Shown: positions 1 to 8,939, numbered from the stretch's first letter. The stretch is 64,000 nucleotides of DNA from Mycobacterium sp. D16R12 (GCF_002013465.1 NZ_MAFC01000023.1:62001-126000); one strand, 5' to 3'. Numbers and translations: made by a program. Notes: generated from the letters alone by a model not told the origin.

Positions 1-516
1 TGAGCAGTCCGAGTAGGCACCAAGCTGCCCGGCGCCGGCGTCGAACATGGCTCGGCGCACCACCTCAGCAGATTCGGTGGGCACGAACACCACCCATTTG
101 TCGTAGTCGGCGAACTGCGGGGCGAGCACCGAGGTCACCTGCAGCCCAAGGGCTTCGGCGAGGGCGTCGGACACCCCGGGACTCGCCGAGTCGGCGTTGG
201 TATGCGCCGTGAACAAGGCACCGCCCGAACGGATGAGGCGATGGATCAGCGCGCCCTTCGGCGTACTGGCCGCCACCGTGTCCACACCGCGCAGTAGTAG
301 CGGGTGGTGCGCCAACAGCAGATGTGAACCGGAATCCAAACCGGCACTGTCTATCTCGTCGATCACCGACGCTGTCGCGTCGACGGCGACGGTCACCGTA
401 TCGATCTGCTGTTCGGGGTCACCGCAGACCAAGCCCACTGAATCCCACGATTCGGCGAGAGCCGGCGGATACGCCGCGTCAAGCACACCGATGATGTCCG
501 CGAGCCGCACACCCAC
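1..516 (-). CDS. Nif3-like dinuclear metal-centre protein, C-terminus cut by window edge
   Basis: The reverse-strand frame reads 172 codons without a stop and runs off the left edge, so only the N-terminal part is present. The start is a GTG at 516 that overlaps the cobC stop (TAGTG). The segment [19 protein letters not shown] and the later [19 protein letters not shown] are the hallmark His/Asp regions of the NIF3/YqfO (GTP cyclohydrolase I type 2-like) family, which binds two metals. It matches the position of Rv2230c beside Rv2231c in M. tuberculosis. The physiological substrate of the family is unsettled. Overlap with cobC implies translational coupling and one transcript. Confidence 0.88.
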   Translation of the reverse strand, partial: MGVRLADIIGVLDAAYPPALAESWDSVGLVCGDPEQQIDTVTVAVDATASVIDEIDSAGLDSGSHLLLAHHPLLLRGVDTVAASTPKGALIHRLIRSGGALFTAHTNADSASPGVSDALAEALGLQVTSVLAPQFADYDKWVVFVPTESAEVVRRAMFDAGAGQLGAYSDCS

Positions 517-1532
517 TACAGAATCTCCTTCATCGCTTGCACCAACTCCGGCCATTCGGCTCGCACCGCCACCCGCAGGTAGTCGCCACCCAGGCCCACG
601 AAGGTGTCGCAGCGACGCACGGCGATGTTCTTGACCTCCAAATGTTTTCGCATCAGGTTCGCATCGGGCACGGCCACCAGCAGGAACGGCGCCGATCCTT
701 CGGTGACAGTCAACCCCAGGCCGCGCAGCGCATCGGCCTGTTGGCGCCGCGTGTCGACAAGACGCTGTGTGTCCTGACCGGCGAGCACGACCGCCTCCGG
801 GGTGTTGCAGGCGATGAGGGCTTCGAGTTGCAGTGTGCCCAAAGGCCAATGCGCACGACCGTGCGCGAGCCTGCCCAGCACCTCGGGATCACCCACGGCG
901 TAGCCCGCGCGCAATCCCGCGAGTGCCCACGTTTTGGTGAGGCTGCGCAACACCACCAGACCGGGCAGTCGATACGTGGCCAACGACTCCGGCTCACCGG
1001 GCACCGCATCCATGAAGGCCTCGTCGACCACCAGGATTCGTCCCGGGCGACACGACGCGAGCAGATCCGTACGACGGTGCAGCACCGAGGTCGGGTTGGT
1101 GGGGTTCCCGATGACCACCAGGTCGGCTTCCTCGGGGACAGCGACGTCGCCGAGGGTGAATGGTGGCGGCAACACCACATGGTCGATCGGGACACCAGCG
1201 TGGGCAAGCACGGCTTCCGGTTCGGTGAAGCCCGGCGCGAACACGGCGGCCCGGCGCGGTTTCAGCCGGGGCAGCATCGCGAAGCCCTCCGCGGCCCCTG
1301 CCAGTAGCAGCACCTCGTCGGCTGTTCGGCCATGTCGTTCGGCGATCGCGGCAACGGCGCGCTCCTGGTCGGCGCGGCGCGGATAGCTGCCCAGCTCATC
1401 GAGCCGGGCGGCGAGCCGATCACGCAGCCAGCGCGGTGGCGCGGCGGCGCGCACATTCACAGCGAAGTCCAGGACGCCGGGAATCAGCGCCTGGTCGCCG
1501 TGATAGCGCACTCCCTTTCGCGGCCCAGTCAT
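516..1532 (-). CDS. cobC: CobC-like PLP-dependent aminotransferase/decarboxylase (cobalamin pathway)
   Basis: A 338-residue fold-type I PLP enzyme of the histidinol-phosphate aminotransferase/CobC group, orthologous by position to Rv2231c. Visible motifs are the substrate-loop segment [10 protein letters not shown], the cofactor-binding aspartate in VVDEAFMD, and the Schiff-base lysine in [15 protein letters not shown]. CobC/CobD-type enzymes supply the aminopropanol-phosphate arm of cobalamin, and cobD of the same pathway lies 2 kb away; a role as an aromatic or histidinol-phosphate aminotransferase is the main alternative. The ATG at 1532 sits exactly 6 nt after a reverse-strand -10 box (TAGTGT, 1544 to 1539), suggesting leaderless transcription. 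Confidence 0.8.
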   Translation of the reverse strand: MTGPRKGVRYHGDQALIPGVLDFAVNVRAAAPPRWLRDRLAARLDELGSYPRRADQERAVAAIAERHGRTADEVLLLAGAAEGFAMLPRLKPRRAAVFAPGFTEPEAVLAHAGVPIDHVVLPPPFTLGDVAVPEEADLVVIGNPTNPTSVLHRRTDLLASCRPGRILVVDEAFMDAVPGEPESLATYRLPGLVVLRSLTKTWALAGLRAGYAVGDPEVLGRLAHGRAHWPLGTLQLEALIACNTPEAVVLAGQDTQRLVDTRRQQADALRGLGLTVTEGSAPFLLVAVPDANLMRKHLEVKNIAVRRCDTFVGLGGDYLRVAVRAEWPELVQAMKEIL

Positions 1533-1538
1533 GTCTCG

Positions 1539-1548
1539 ACACTAATGT
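1539..1548. promoter_or_regulatory. Overlapping divergent -10 boxes for cobC and ptkA
   Basis: The 22-bp gap between the two start codons contains TAATGT (1543-1548) on the plus strand and TAGTGT (1544 to 1539) on the minus strand, sharing the self-complementary TA at 1543-1544. Each box ends 6 nt before its start codon (GTG 1555 and ATG 1532). That is the geometry of leaderless mycobacterial promoters. Inference from spacing only. Confidence 0.55.
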
Positions 1549-1554
1549 AGGGGG

Positions 1555-2226
1555 GTGGCTCCTCCGATGCTGGTGATCTTCGATCTCGACGGCACCTTGA
1601 CCGACTCTGCACCGGGGATCGTCTCCAGTTTCCGTCACGCGCTCAGTCATGTCGGCGCCCCCGAACCCACCGGCGATATCGCATCGCGGGTGGTGGGACC
1701 GCCGATGCACGTCACACTGGGCTCGATGGGGCTCGGCGACCGTGCTGACGACGCCATAGCGGCCTACCGAGCCGACTACGGCGAACGCGGATGGGCAGTC
1801 AATGAGATGTTCGACGGCATCCACGACGTGCTGACCGGGCTACGCGAGGCGGGGGTGCCCATGGTGGTGGCCACGTCCAAGTCCGAACCGATCGCGGCGC
1901 GCATTCTGGAGCATTTCGGGCTCGCCGAGTTTTTCCAGGTGATCGCCGGAGCAAGCCCAGACGGAGTTCGGTCCAGTAAGGCCGATGTAATCGAGCACGC
2001 GCTGTCCCAGCTGGATGACGTTCCGTCCACCGGTGTGGTGATGGTCGGCGACCGGGTGCACGACGTGGAAGGTGCGGCCGCGCACGGTATCGGCACCGTC
2101 GTCGTCGACTGGGGCTACGGAGCAACGGATTTCGACGAGGATGCGCCGAACTCCGGGGATCTTTCCCGATGGATCATCGGCCGTGTCGGCACCCCGCAAG
2201 AACTGCGGGAGGAGCTTCATGTCTGA
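1555..2226 (+). CDS. ptkA: HAD-family protein, PtkA (protein tyrosine kinase A) orthologue
   Basis: A 223-residue haloacid dehalogenase-fold protein with motif I FDLDGTLTDS near the N-terminus, a motif II-III region (VVATSKSEP and the lysine in SSKADVIEHAL) and motif IV VMVGDRVHDVEGA. By synteny it corresponds to Rv2232, which in M. tuberculosis phosphorylates PtpA. The start is the GTG at 1555, supported by a -10 box ending 6 nt upstream. M. tuberculosis PtkA carries a disordered N-terminal extension ahead of the HAD domain; here the domain begins almost at residue 1. It overlaps ptpA by 8 nt. A plain phosphoglycolate-phosphatase activity cannot be excluded. Confidence 0.8.
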   Translation: MAPPMLVIFDLDGTLTDSAPGIVSSFRHALSHVGAPEPTGDIASRVVGPPMHVTLGSMGLGDRADDAIAAYRADYGERGWAVNEMFDGIHDVLTGLREAGVPMVVATSKSEPIAARILEHFGLAEFFQVIAGASPDGVRSSKADVIEHALSQLDDVPSTGVVMVGDRVHDVEGAAAHGIGTVVVDWGYGATDFDEDAPNSGDLSRWIIGRVGTPQELREELHV

Positions 2227-2743
2227 GTCCGACAGTCTTAGCGCAAGCGGCTCATCCCAGCCCCTCCATGTCACCTTCGTGTGCACCGGCAACATCTGCC
2301 GCTCCCCCATCGCCGAGAAGATGCTGGCGCACCAGCTCGCCGCGCGCGGTCTCGGCGAGCGAGTCCGCGTCACCAGCGCCGGCACCGGCGATTGGCATTC
2401 CGGACAGCCGGCCGACGAACGCGCCGTCAGCGTGCTGGCCGAGTACGGCTACCCGACGCAGCACCGAGCGGCCCAGGTGGACGGTGATCATCTGAGCGCC
2501 GATCTCATCATTGCCCTGGCGCGCAACCACTCCCGGATGCTGCTGCATCTGGGAGCCGACCCCGAGCGGGTACGGCTGCTGCGGTCTTTCGACCCGCGGG
2601 CCGGCCGGGCGGCCTTGGATGTCGAAGACCCCTACTACGGCGACCGCAAGGATTTCGTGGACGTGCTGTCGGTCATCGAGGCCGCGATGCCCGGCCTGCA
2701 CGAGTGGGTCGACAAGACACTCGCGGAGCACGAGAACCACTGA
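2219..2743 (+). CDS. ptpA: Low-molecular-weight protein tyrosine phosphatase PtpA
   Basis: A 174-residue LMW-PTP. The P-loop VCTGNICRSP (C-X5-R-S) near residues 19-28 holds the nucleophilic cysteine, and DVEDPYYGDRKDF supplies the family's general-acid aspartate and substrate-facing tyrosines. In M. tuberculosis PtpA (Rv2234) is secreted into macrophages and is a PtkA substrate; that role is inferred here from orthology. The ATG at 2219 lies inside the ptkA 3' end and follows a strong GGGAGGAG ribosome site. Its TGA overlaps the SURF1 start (TGATG), so ptkA-ptpA-SURF1 form one translationally coupled unit. Confidence 0.92.
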   Translation: MSESDSLSASGSSQPLHVTFVCTGNICRSPIAEKMLAHQLAARGLGERVRVTSAGTGDWHSGQPADERAVSVLAEYGYPTQHRAAQVDGDHLSADLIIALARNHSRMLLHLGADPERVRLLRSFDPRAGRAALDVEDPYYGDRKDFVDVLSVIEAAMPGLHEWVDKTLAEHENH

Positions 2744-3558
2744 TGCGACGGCTCGCGTTTCTGCTGCGTCCGGGATGGATTGCCCTGGCGCTGGTGGTCA
2801 TCGCATTCGCGTATCTGTGTTTCACGGTGCTGGCTCCGTGGCAGCTGGGTAAGAACACCAAGACCTCGCGGGAGAACGGCCGCATTGCCCATTCGGTGAG
2901 CGCCGATCCGGTGCCACTGAAAGACGAGCTGCGGCCTGACTATTCGATGCCCGAGGACTCCGAGTGGCGCCGGGTGACGGCGACCGGCCACTACCTGGCG
3001 GACCGTCAGGTGCTGGCCCGGCTGCGCGTGGTCGATGCCAAGCCTGCCTATGAGGCGCTGACGGTGTTCCAGGTCGATGGTGGTCCCGCGATTCTGGTGA
3101 ACCGCGGCTATGTGCGGCCCGAAGAGGGCACCAGCGCGCCGCCGGTACCCGTGGCGCCCACCGGGCAGGTGACCATCAACGCGCGGCTGCGGGAGCCCGA
3201 ACAGCAGTCGGAGAAGGCGCCGTTCCTGGAAAATGGTGAATACCAGGTGTATTCGATTGTTCCGGGGCAGGTATCGACGCTGCTGAAGACCTCGCTTGCC
3301 GGTCCGTATCTGCAGCTCTCGGAGGATCAGCCGGGCGGCTTGGGGGCTATCCCGCTACCCCAGCTGGACGCCGGCCCGTTCCTGTCCTACGGCATCCAGT
3401 GGATCGCGTTCGGGATACTGGCGCCATTTGGGTTGGGGTACTTCGTGTTCTCCGAGATCAGGCAGCGCCGCGCGGCGGCCGCTGCGGTGAAAGCCGTGAA
3501 ACCCGGGACACCGAAGACCACCGAGGAACGGTTGGCCGACCGTTACGGGCGGCGCTGA
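2743..3558 (+). CDS. SURF1 family membrane protein (cytochrome oxidase assembly)
   Basis: A 271-residue protein with an N-terminal membrane helix (about residues 7-27), a soluble middle domain, and a C-terminal helix around GIQWIAFGILAPFGLGYFVF: the two-helix SURF1 topology. Family landmarks are the APWQLGKN segment after the first helix, PAILVNRGYVRPE in the middle domain and YGIQW before the last helix. SURF1 proteins help insert haem into the aa3 oxidase. It is syntenic with Rv2235 and overlaps the ptpA stop. Its 3' end overlaps the convergent cobD by 16 bp. Confidence 0.88.
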   Translation: MRRLAFLLRPGWIALALVVIAFAYLCFTVLAPWQLGKNTKTSRENGRIAHSVSADPVPLKDELRPDYSMPEDSEWRRVTATGHYLADRQVLARLRVVDAKPAYEALTVFQVDGGPAILVNRGYVRPEEGTSAPPVPVAPTGQVTINARLREPEQQSEKAPFLENGEYQVYSIVPGQVSTLLKTSLAGPYLQLSEDQPGGLGAIPLPQLDAGPFLSYGIQWIAFGILAPFGLGYFVFSEIRQRRAAAAAVKAVKPGTPKTTEERLADRYGRR

Positions 3559-4487
3559 CGCAGCGCAGCGATCACTGCGACGACGGCCGTCACGTTCTGG
3601 ACGGCACGCGAAAGCCGGGCTGCCTCATGCACTTCCCCGATCCTGGGCGCGGCACCGCGACCCAAGGTGGGGCGGATCTCCTCGCCGTACGGGTACCGGA
3701 CGGGGCCGCCGAGACGCACGCCGAGGGCACCCGCGAATGCGGCCTCGGCGACGCCGGCGTTGGGACTGGGGTGGCGATGCCCGTCGCGCAGGCAGACGCG
3801 CAACGTTGCGACCGGTGATCCCCCGAGAAACGGGGCCGCAACCGCCGTGGCCAGCGCGGTGATCCTCGCGGGCAGCAGGTTGAGCAGGTCGTCCAACCGT
3901 GCTGCCGCCCAGCCGAATCGCAGGTATCGGGTTGATTTGTGGCCAATCATCGCGTCGAGGGTGTTGGCCGCGCGGTAGGCCAGCACGCCAGGCACTCCCG
4001 CGATTGCCGCCCATACCAACGGCCCGGTGTGGGCGTCGGAGGTGTTCTCAGCCAGGGATTCCACGGTGGCGCGGGCAATGCCGTCGACGTCCAGCAGGCT
4101 CGGGTCCCGGCCGCAGAGGGACGGCAGCAGCGCACGCGCGTCCTCGATGTTGTCGTCATACAAATGTTCCGACATCTGGGCACCCACGCGGACCAGGGAC
4201 GTTCCGCCCAGCGTCGCCCAGGTCGCGACGGCGGTCACGACGACGGTGGCGGTTGCGGAGCGGCGCGCCGCGCGCTCGGCTGCCCATCCCGCGACAGTGA
4301 CGGCCGTCAACAGTGCGGCGGTGTGGGCTGCGCCGGCGAGCTTGGTGTCCCGGTAGGTATAGGTCTCCAGCGTCGCGGCAGCCTGCCCGAATCCGGCGAC
4401 CGGGTGGAACCGCTGCGGGTCGCCGAAGGCCCGGTCCAGGGCGTAACCGAGGGCGATACCCGCGGCGCGGAATCCTCGGCGCGACAC
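3543..4487 (-). CDS. cobD: Cobalamin biosynthesis protein CobD (adenosylcobinamide-phosphate synthase)
   Basis: A 314-residue CobD/CbiB integral membrane protein that attaches the aminopropanol arm to adenosylcobyric acid. Diagnostic segments are [19 protein letters not shown] at the N-terminus, [19 protein letters not shown], the [11 protein letters not shown] loop, and [21 protein letters not shown]. Several hydrophobic stretches are spread along the chain. It matches Rv2236c in position and orientation. The GTG at 4487 lies 6 nt downstream of a TAGGGT box on the reverse strand, consistent with a leaderless message sharing its promoter region with the divergent DUF2236 gene. Confidence 0.92.
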   Translation of the reverse strand: MSRRGFRAAGIALGYALDRAFGDPQRFHPVAGFGQAAATLETYTYRDTKLAGAAHTAALLTAVTVAGWAAERAARRSATATVVVTAVATWATLGGTSLVRVGAQMSEHLYDDNIEDARALLPSLCGRDPSLLDVDGIARATVESLAENTSDAHTGPLVWAAIAGVPGVLAYRAANTLDAMIGHKSTRYLRFGWAAARLDDLLNLLPARITALATAVAAPFLGGSPVATLRVCLRDGHRHPSPNAGVAEAAFAGALGVRLGGPVRYPYGEEIRPTLGRGAAPRIGEVHEAARLSRAVQNVTAVVAVIAALRQRRP

Positions 4488-4493
4488 GCAGAC

Positions 4494-4505
4494 ACCCTAT
4501 AGAAT
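4494..4505. promoter_or_regulatory. Abutting divergent -10 boxes for cobD and the DUF2236 gene
   Basis: The 28-bp gap contains TAGGGT on the minus strand (4499 to 4494) and TAGAAT on the plus strand (4500-4505), abutting within the palindrome CTATAG. The minus box ends 6 nt before the cobD GTG; the plus box ends 10 nt before the ATG at 4516. Same layout as the cobC/ptkA gap. Confidence 0.5.
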
Positions 4506-4515
4506 TTGCTGTGCA

Positions 4516-5328
4516 ATGAAGCACTCGCCTGCCAGGCTCGTGGACCTGGTCAATCCCGCTTCGCTGCTGTTGCCTGCCTCGAACGTGATCATGCAGCTGT
4601 CGCATCCGGGTGTCGGATATGGAGTGCTGGAGAGCACCGTCGACAGCGGCAACGTCTACAAGCATCCGTTCAAACGGGCCCGGACCACCGGGATGTTTCT
4701 GGCCGTCGCGACAATGGGCAGCCGCCGCGACCGCGAGGTGATGAAGCGCGGTGTCGACGCGGTGCACCGGCACGTGCGCTCCAGACCCACGAGCCCGGTC
4801 AAGTACAACGCCTTCGATCCGGGACTGCAGCTGTGGGTAGCGGCGTGCCTGTACCAGTACTACGTGCAGGCCTATGAGTCGCTGCACGGCCCGCTCGATG
4901 ATGCGACGGCAGATGAGATCTATCGCGACGGCGCACGGATCGGCACCGCGTTGCAGGTGCGGCCCGAGGACTGGCCGCCGGATCGGGATGCGTTCAACGA
5001 CTATTGGAAACGGTCCGTCGACGAGCTGCGGATCGACGCGCCGGTACGTGAGCATCTGTTGGGTGTCGCGTCGTTCAAGATGCTGCCGTGGCCGTTGCGG
5101 ATGGCCGGGCGGTTCAATCTGTTTGCTACCAAAGGGTTTCTGCCAGCACAGTTCCGCGAGCTGTTGCAGGTTCCGTGGACGGATCGCGACCAGCGCCGCT
5201 TCGATGCGCTGCTGAGCGCGCTGCGGATCGCCGATCGGATGGTGCCCGCGCAGCTGTGGACGTTGTCCTATGCCGTGCTCATCTGGGACATGCGATTGCG
5301 CGAGCGTGTGGGTAAGCCTGTCGTCTAG
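4516..5328 (+). CDS. DUF2236 oxygenase MpaB/latex-clearing-like family protein
   Basis: A 270-residue protein of the DUF2236 (oxygenase MpaB, latex-clearing protein-related) family, syntenic with Rv2237. Seen are the N-terminal [20 protein letters not shown], the [12 protein letters not shown] segment and [10 protein letters not shown], which fit the helical, probably haem-b-binding core of the family. The short N-terminal region has no signal peptide, so a cytoplasmic location is likely. Its substrate is unknown. The gene is divergent from cobD, and its TAG stop at 5326-5328 forms part of the likely -10 box of the next gene. Confidence 0.75.
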   Translation: MKHSPARLVDLVNPASLLLPASNVIMQLSHPGVGYGVLESTVDSGNVYKHPFKRARTTGMFLAVATMGSRRDREVMKRGVDAVHRHVRSRPTSPVKYNAFDPGLQLWVAACLYQYYVQAYESLHGPLDDATADEIYRDGARIGTALQVRPEDWPPDRDAFNDYWKRSVDELRIDAPVREHLLGVASFKMLPWPLRMAGRFNLFATKGFLPAQFRELLQVPWTDRDQRRFDALLSALRIADRMVPAQLWTLSYAVLIWDMRLRERVGKPVV

Positions 5329-5331
5329 GCT
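5326..5331 (+). promoter_or_regulatory. Candidate -10 box of nicT overlapping the upstream stop codon
   Basis: TAGGCT begins with the stop codon of the DUF2236 gene and ends 7 nt before the GTG at 5339. The spacing fits a leaderless transcript and supports that GTG as the permease start. Confidence 0.4.
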
Positions 5332-5338
5332 CGCAGAC

Positions 5339-6409
5339 GTGCAGATTCTCACCGGCTGGCATCGTTTGGACGAAGGTCAGAGGCGCAGCGTCGTCGGGAT
5401 GAGCGTCGCGGTGGGCGCACTGCACATCCTCGGTTGGGGCATGCTGCTCTTCCTGGTCGCTCCCGCGCATTTCACGGTGCAGGGCAGCGTGTTCGGGGTC
5501 GGGCTGGGTGTCACGGCATACACGCTGGGCATGCGGCATGCCTTTGATGCCGACCACATCGCGGCCATCGACAACACCACCCGCAAGCTGGTGGCCGATG
5601 GACGACGCCCGATGTCGGTGGGTTTCTGGTTCTCCCTGGGGCATTCGTCGATCGTGTTCATCATGGTCGGGCTGCTGGCGCTTGGCGTTAAGGCGTTGGC
5701 GGCCAATGTTTCCGACGAGCACTCGTCGCTGCAACAGTGGACGGGCGTGTTCGGGACGGCGATGTCCGGGACATTCCTGTTGCTGATCGGGTTGCTCAAC
5801 CTGGTGTCGCTGATCGGTATCTACCGAATTGCCAAGCGGATGCGCGGCGGCGAGGTGGACGAGGCCGCGTTGGAGCGCGAGCTGTCCAATCGCGGTGGGC
5901 TGAACCGGCTTTTCGGGCCGTTGATGGCGACGATCCGTAAGCCCTGGCAGATGTACCCGGTGGGCCTGCTGTTCGGGTTGGGGTTCGACACGGTCACCGA
6001 GGTGTCGCTGCTGGTGATCGCCGGCGGTGCCGCGGTGACCGGGCTGCCCTGGTACGCGATCTTGGTGCTGCCCATCCTGTTCAGTGCTGGGATGTCGCTG
6101 TTCGATTCGCTCGACGGATCGCTGATGAACTTCGCCTACGACTGGGCGTTCCAAGAGCCGGCGCGCAAGATCTACTACAACCTGGTGGTCACTGGACTTT
6201 CGGTGGCTGTGGCGGTGCTGATCGGGTCGCAGGAGATCATTTCTATTCTCACGGAGAAGCTCGACATCACGACAGGTCCGCTGGCCGCGGTGGGCGATCT
6301 GGATCTGGCCGCGATGGGTTACGTGATCGTGGCGCTGTTCATCGTGACGTGGGGTTTGGCGGCACTGGGCTGGCGGTACACCGGGGTGCGCAGGCGCTGG
6401 GGTGGGTAG
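5339..6409 (+). CDS. nicT: NiCoT family nickel/cobalt permease
   Basis: A 356-residue, about eight-helix permease. The NiCoT signature RHAFDADHIAAIDN lies in helix II, and LGFDTVTEVSLLVI is the second conserved signature; both contain metal-selecting His/Asp residues. LGHSSIVFIMVG and LFDSLDGSLMNFAYDWA are further family regions. It imports Ni2+ or Co2+ driven by the proton gradient. In M. tuberculosis nicT lies elsewhere (Rv2856); its location here beside cobC and cobD favours a cobalt role, by inference. The frame is open upstream, but the GTG at 5339 is preferred because of the -10 box 7 nt upstream and the stop of the previous gene at 5328. Confidence 0.9.
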   Translation: MQILTGWHRLDEGQRRSVVGMSVAVGALHILGWGMLLFLVAPAHFTVQGSVFGVGLGVTAYTLGMRHAFDADHIAAIDNTTRKLVADGRRPMSVGFWFSLGHSSIVFIMVGLLALGVKALAANVSDEHSSLQQWTGVFGTAMSGTFLLLIGLLNLVSLIGIYRIAKRMRGGEVDEAALERELSNRGGLNRLFGPLMATIRKPWQMYPVGLLFGLGFDTVTEVSLLVIAGGAAVTGLPWYAILVLPILFSAGMSLFDSLDGSLMNFAYDWAFQEPARKIYYNLVVTGLSVAVAVLIGSQEIISILTEKLDITTGPLAAVGDLDLAAMGYVIVALFIVTWGLAALGWRYTGVRRRWGG

Positions 6410-6452
6410 TGCGGGTTTTCGCAACTGTTCGAAATTCGATGGAACCGATTCG

Positions 6453-6467
6453 GGACGTTCGACGTCC
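6453..6467. promoter_or_regulatory. Palindrome beside an AT-rich -10-like stretch
   Basis: GGACGT-TCG-ACGTCC is a perfect 6-3-6 inverted repeat, followed directly by TATATAC (6468-6474). The next start codon is at 6525 after a GAGGGGG ribosome site. It could be an operator controlling the type VII-like module; no cognate regulator is encoded nearby. Confidence 0.35.
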
Positions 6468-6524
6468 TATATACATACGATGAACCTGACCTGGCCAAAC
6501 CGGGCCAAGACCTGAGGGGGCTCG

Positions 6525-6893
6525 ATGTCGCTAGACAACCTGAGAAACAGCGCCAACAACGACGGCCTGGTACTGCACCTCGACCCGAGCCAGTTCAAGG
6601 CCATCCTCACGGCATGCGACGTGTACGCCGATGGGCTGCAGAAATTGAAGAACAACGCCCTCGCTCTTAGCGGACGCAAACTAGGCTTCTCCGAGGAGCA
6701 CCTCGACTCAGGTGCACAACTTGCGCGAAAGTTCCAGGCGAAGGCGGCCGGGGATGTCAACAGCGCCGAGAACACCTTCCAGTCGCACATCGATCGTGTC
6801 GAAGAGATGAAGAGCTTGTTTATCGCACTTCGAGACGCCTACGAACGGACGGACCACAGCAACGCGAACTCGTTTGGCGGATTCGGTCGTTAA
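6525..6893 (+). CDS. Small helical protein, WXG100/ESX-like
   Basis: A 122-residue, signal-less, predicted all-alpha protein. Its size, position ahead of a larger PPE/EspB-like gene, and helical pattern resemble the short partner proteins of type VII (ESX) substrates. A canonical W-X-G is not present: the middle turn region reads ALSGRKLGFSEEHLDSGAQL. The C-terminal tail is Asn/Gly-rich (SNANSFGGFGR). A clear ribosome site (GAGGGGG) precedes the ATG. Role as a secretion partner or chaperone for the protein encoded at 7560 is inferred from context only. Confidence 0.6.
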   Translation: MSLDNLRNSANNDGLVLHLDPSQFKAILTACDVYADGLQKLKNNALALSGRKLGFSEEHLDSGAQLARKFQAKAAGDVNSAENTFQSHIDRVEEMKSLFIALRDAYERTDHSNANSFGGFGR

Positions 6894-6908
6894 TCGACTG
6901 ACAGAGAC

Positions 6909-7448
6909 ATGTTGCTTCGCATATTGGCATTGGCCTGTGCTGGGATGGTCCTAATTGCATGCGGACCGCCCATCTCCGGTGCACCGGTGGCGTCGCCGCT
7001 CCCAACGAACGACAAGGGCCACACTCGCATCACGTATGAGCCCTGTAAAGAGATACCGGCGAGCGTCATTGCACAGCAACAGCTCGACGCGCAACCGCCA
7101 GAACCGAACTCGATCAACGGTGGTGGCGTTGAGAACTACTTATGCCAATACAAGTCCCGGTCGGGCTACTACCTGCAGGTCTCCGCGTCGAACTACACCC
7201 TTGACATGGACAAACGAGACACAAGTCATTGGGGATACCAGGATTTCGAGATCAATGGCCGAAAGGCACTGAGTTACTACTTAACACCGCCGCCGAGGAC
7301 AAATGGGTGTGCGATCGATGTGGCCGCATCCACCGGCGTGTACGGGGTCCTGGTCTCCGACGGTTTGAACGGCTTCGCCCCCTACCCAGATTGCTTGGCC
7401 ACTGCGCAAGCAAACATCGAGGCCTTGATGCCGTACTTCCCCTCCTAA
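6909..7448 (+). CDS. DUF3558-type lipoprotein
   Basis: A 179-residue exported lipoprotein: the signal peptide LALACAGMVLIAC ends in a lipobox cysteine at about residue 18. The remaining domain has the DUF3558 look: an early PCKEIPASVIAQQQLD segment with a cysteine, a CQYKSRSGYYLQVSASNYTLD strand region, and later paired cysteines (CAIDV, PDCLATAQ). DUF3558 lipoproteins are common beside ESX substrate genes in mycobacteria, with no defined biochemical role. It sits 15 bp after the small helical gene and about 110 bp before the PPE-like gene. Confidence 0.75.
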   Translation: MLLRILALACAGMVLIACGPPISGAPVASPLPTNDKGHTRITYEPCKEIPASVIAQQQLDAQPPEPNSINGGGVENYLCQYKSRSGYYLQVSASNYTLDMDKRDTSHWGYQDFEINGRKALSYYLTPPPRTNGCAIDVAASTGVYGVLVSDGLNGFAPYPDCLATAQANIEALMPYFPS

Positions 7449-7559
7449 CAGACGCGACAGGGCCGCTCGAAGAAAGTTCAAGAATCATGGAACCGGATCG
7501 ATGCCCGTCACGTCAGAACCTAATAGCGGACCTGTGTGCCACGAGACGAAGGAGCTGCC

Positions 7560-8933
7560 ATGAGCGGAGATGACGACTGGACTAAGGGCAACCGCGAACG
7601 CGATGTGCTCTACGCCAAGCAGCGTCTACACGGCTCCAACATCGACGGTGGAACGGAGTCGGCGAACATCCCAACCGAAGACTTCGGCGGCTGGGGACAC
7701 GCACAGATCAAGCAAGCTTCTGACGAATTCGATTCGGAGTCGGCCCTCGCAGTCGCAAACCAGTGGGAGAAGCTCGCCACCGGCTTCAAATCGGTCCTCG
7801 ACAACTTCAAGAGTTCGCTAGATGCAGCCATCAATGGCAGCTGGACAGGCGAAGGAGCCGAAGCGGCCAAGCAGGCAATCTCCGAGTACAAGAGCCACGC
7901 CGAAAAGGTCAGTGACGGCCTCTCACTCATGGCCACCAAACCTCAAGAGGTTGAGACGGCGATGACACAGATCAAGGGCCTCATGCCCGAGGTTGTCCAG
8001 GTTCAGCAACCTCAAGAGCACACCCGCGCCGCCTACGAGCAGTACTACGCCCAACAAGCCCTGGCCGAGCAGAAGCAAGACGAAGCTCGCATGATCATGC
8101 GGAACGTCTGGTCCCCTGTTTCCCAGCAGGCGGCTTCCGGCCTCCCTGCCCTTCCGGCGGCACCGCAATTCGCAGATGCCGCCGCCATGCCGGTCAACGC
8201 CGCGTCATCGCTGTCCGGCTTGGGCGGCGGCAAGGACATCCAGCCGGGCCAGGTCAAGCCGATCGACGAGGCCGCGGTACGCGCTGCAGCAGCCGCCGCT
8301 CTGGCCGACCCCGCTCAAGCATCCGCCTCCGGCGGCTCTGGCGCCGCAGGTGCAGCCGCGGCCGCCGCAGGTGCAGCGGGTGGTGGTTCGGGAGCTGGTG
8401 CCGGTGGACCGGCAGCCGCAGCGTCCGCTGCTGCCGGAGCGGGCGCCGGAGCCGGAACCAGGCCATCCTCGGGTGGAAGCACCACCGCGACCGGCCCCAA
8501 CACGGGATCAGTCCCGGGCACCTATGGCATCGGGCGGTGGGGCAAGCCGACCACCAACAAGGATGAAAAAGACAAGGACCAGAACGCGGACCTCACTCCC
8601 CTTGCCGCCGGACCGATCATCGCCGGCTCCTACTCCGCGGGTGCTGGCATGGGTCTCACGGCCGCACCGTCAGTGTCGCCGATGGCGGGCATGGGAATCG
8701 CCCAGCCGCCGACCATGATGACTCCGGGTGCTGCGGGTCAGCATCACCAAGAGGACGAGGACCAGCATTTCACCCCGGAGTTCCTGGTAAGCCTCGACAA
8801 CGGCAACGAACTAATCGGCCCGCTGCCCAAGGTATCCCCCGCCGTCATCGGCGTATGGAACGAGGAGCACGTCGAGTACCAGAATCCGCACGCGTCACCG
8901 TACGACCCGAAGCCATACGACGGCGAGGACTAA
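7560..8933 (+). CDS. PPE/EspB-like putative type VII secretion substrate
   Basis: A 457-residue protein. The N-terminal ~200 residues are helical with a WXG turn (GSWTGEGAEAAKQAI), as in PPE and EspB proteins, and there is no Sec signal. The middle is a long Ala/Gly/Pro low-complexity linker (about residues 205-330), followed by an acidic, Pro-rich C-terminal region ending in PYDPKPYDGED. The start is the ATG at 7560 after an AAGGAG site. It lies 6 bp before the DUF2235 gene, so co-translation is likely. It may be the secreted carrier or partner of the hydrolase. No C-terminal enzymatic domain is recognisable. Confidence 0.65.
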   Translation: MSGDDDWTKGNRERDVLYAKQRLHGSNIDGGTESANIPTEDFGGWGHAQIKQASDEFDSESALAVANQWEKLATGFKSVLDNFKSSLDAAINGSWTGEGAEAAKQAISEYKSHAEKVSDGLSLMATKPQEVETAMTQIKGLMPEVVQVQQPQEHTRAAYEQYYAQQALAEQKQDEARMIMRNVWSPVSQQAASGLPALPAAPQFADAAAMPVNAASSLSGLGGGKDIQPGQVKPIDEAAVRAAAAAALADPAQASASGGSGAAGAAAAAAGAAGGGSGAGAGGPAAAASAAAGAGAGAGTRPSSGGSTTATGPNTGSVPGTYGIGRWGKPTTNKDEKDKDQNADLTPLAAGPIIAGSYSAGAGMGLTAAPSVSPMAGMGIAQPPTMMTPGAAGQHHQEDEDQHFTPEFLVSLDNGNELIGPLPKVSPAVIGVWNEEHVEYQNPHASPYDPKPYDGED

Positions 8934-8939
8934 CGCCAG

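Noticed and set aside
4156..5352. 398-codon reverse frame under cobD and the DUF2236 gene
   Set aside because: Arg/Gln/His-rich shadow frame without family features.
5329..5400. Possible cobalamin riboswitch before the NiCoT permease
   Set aside because: Only 10 bp separate the genes and the predicted transcript is leaderless, leaving no room for a riboswitch.
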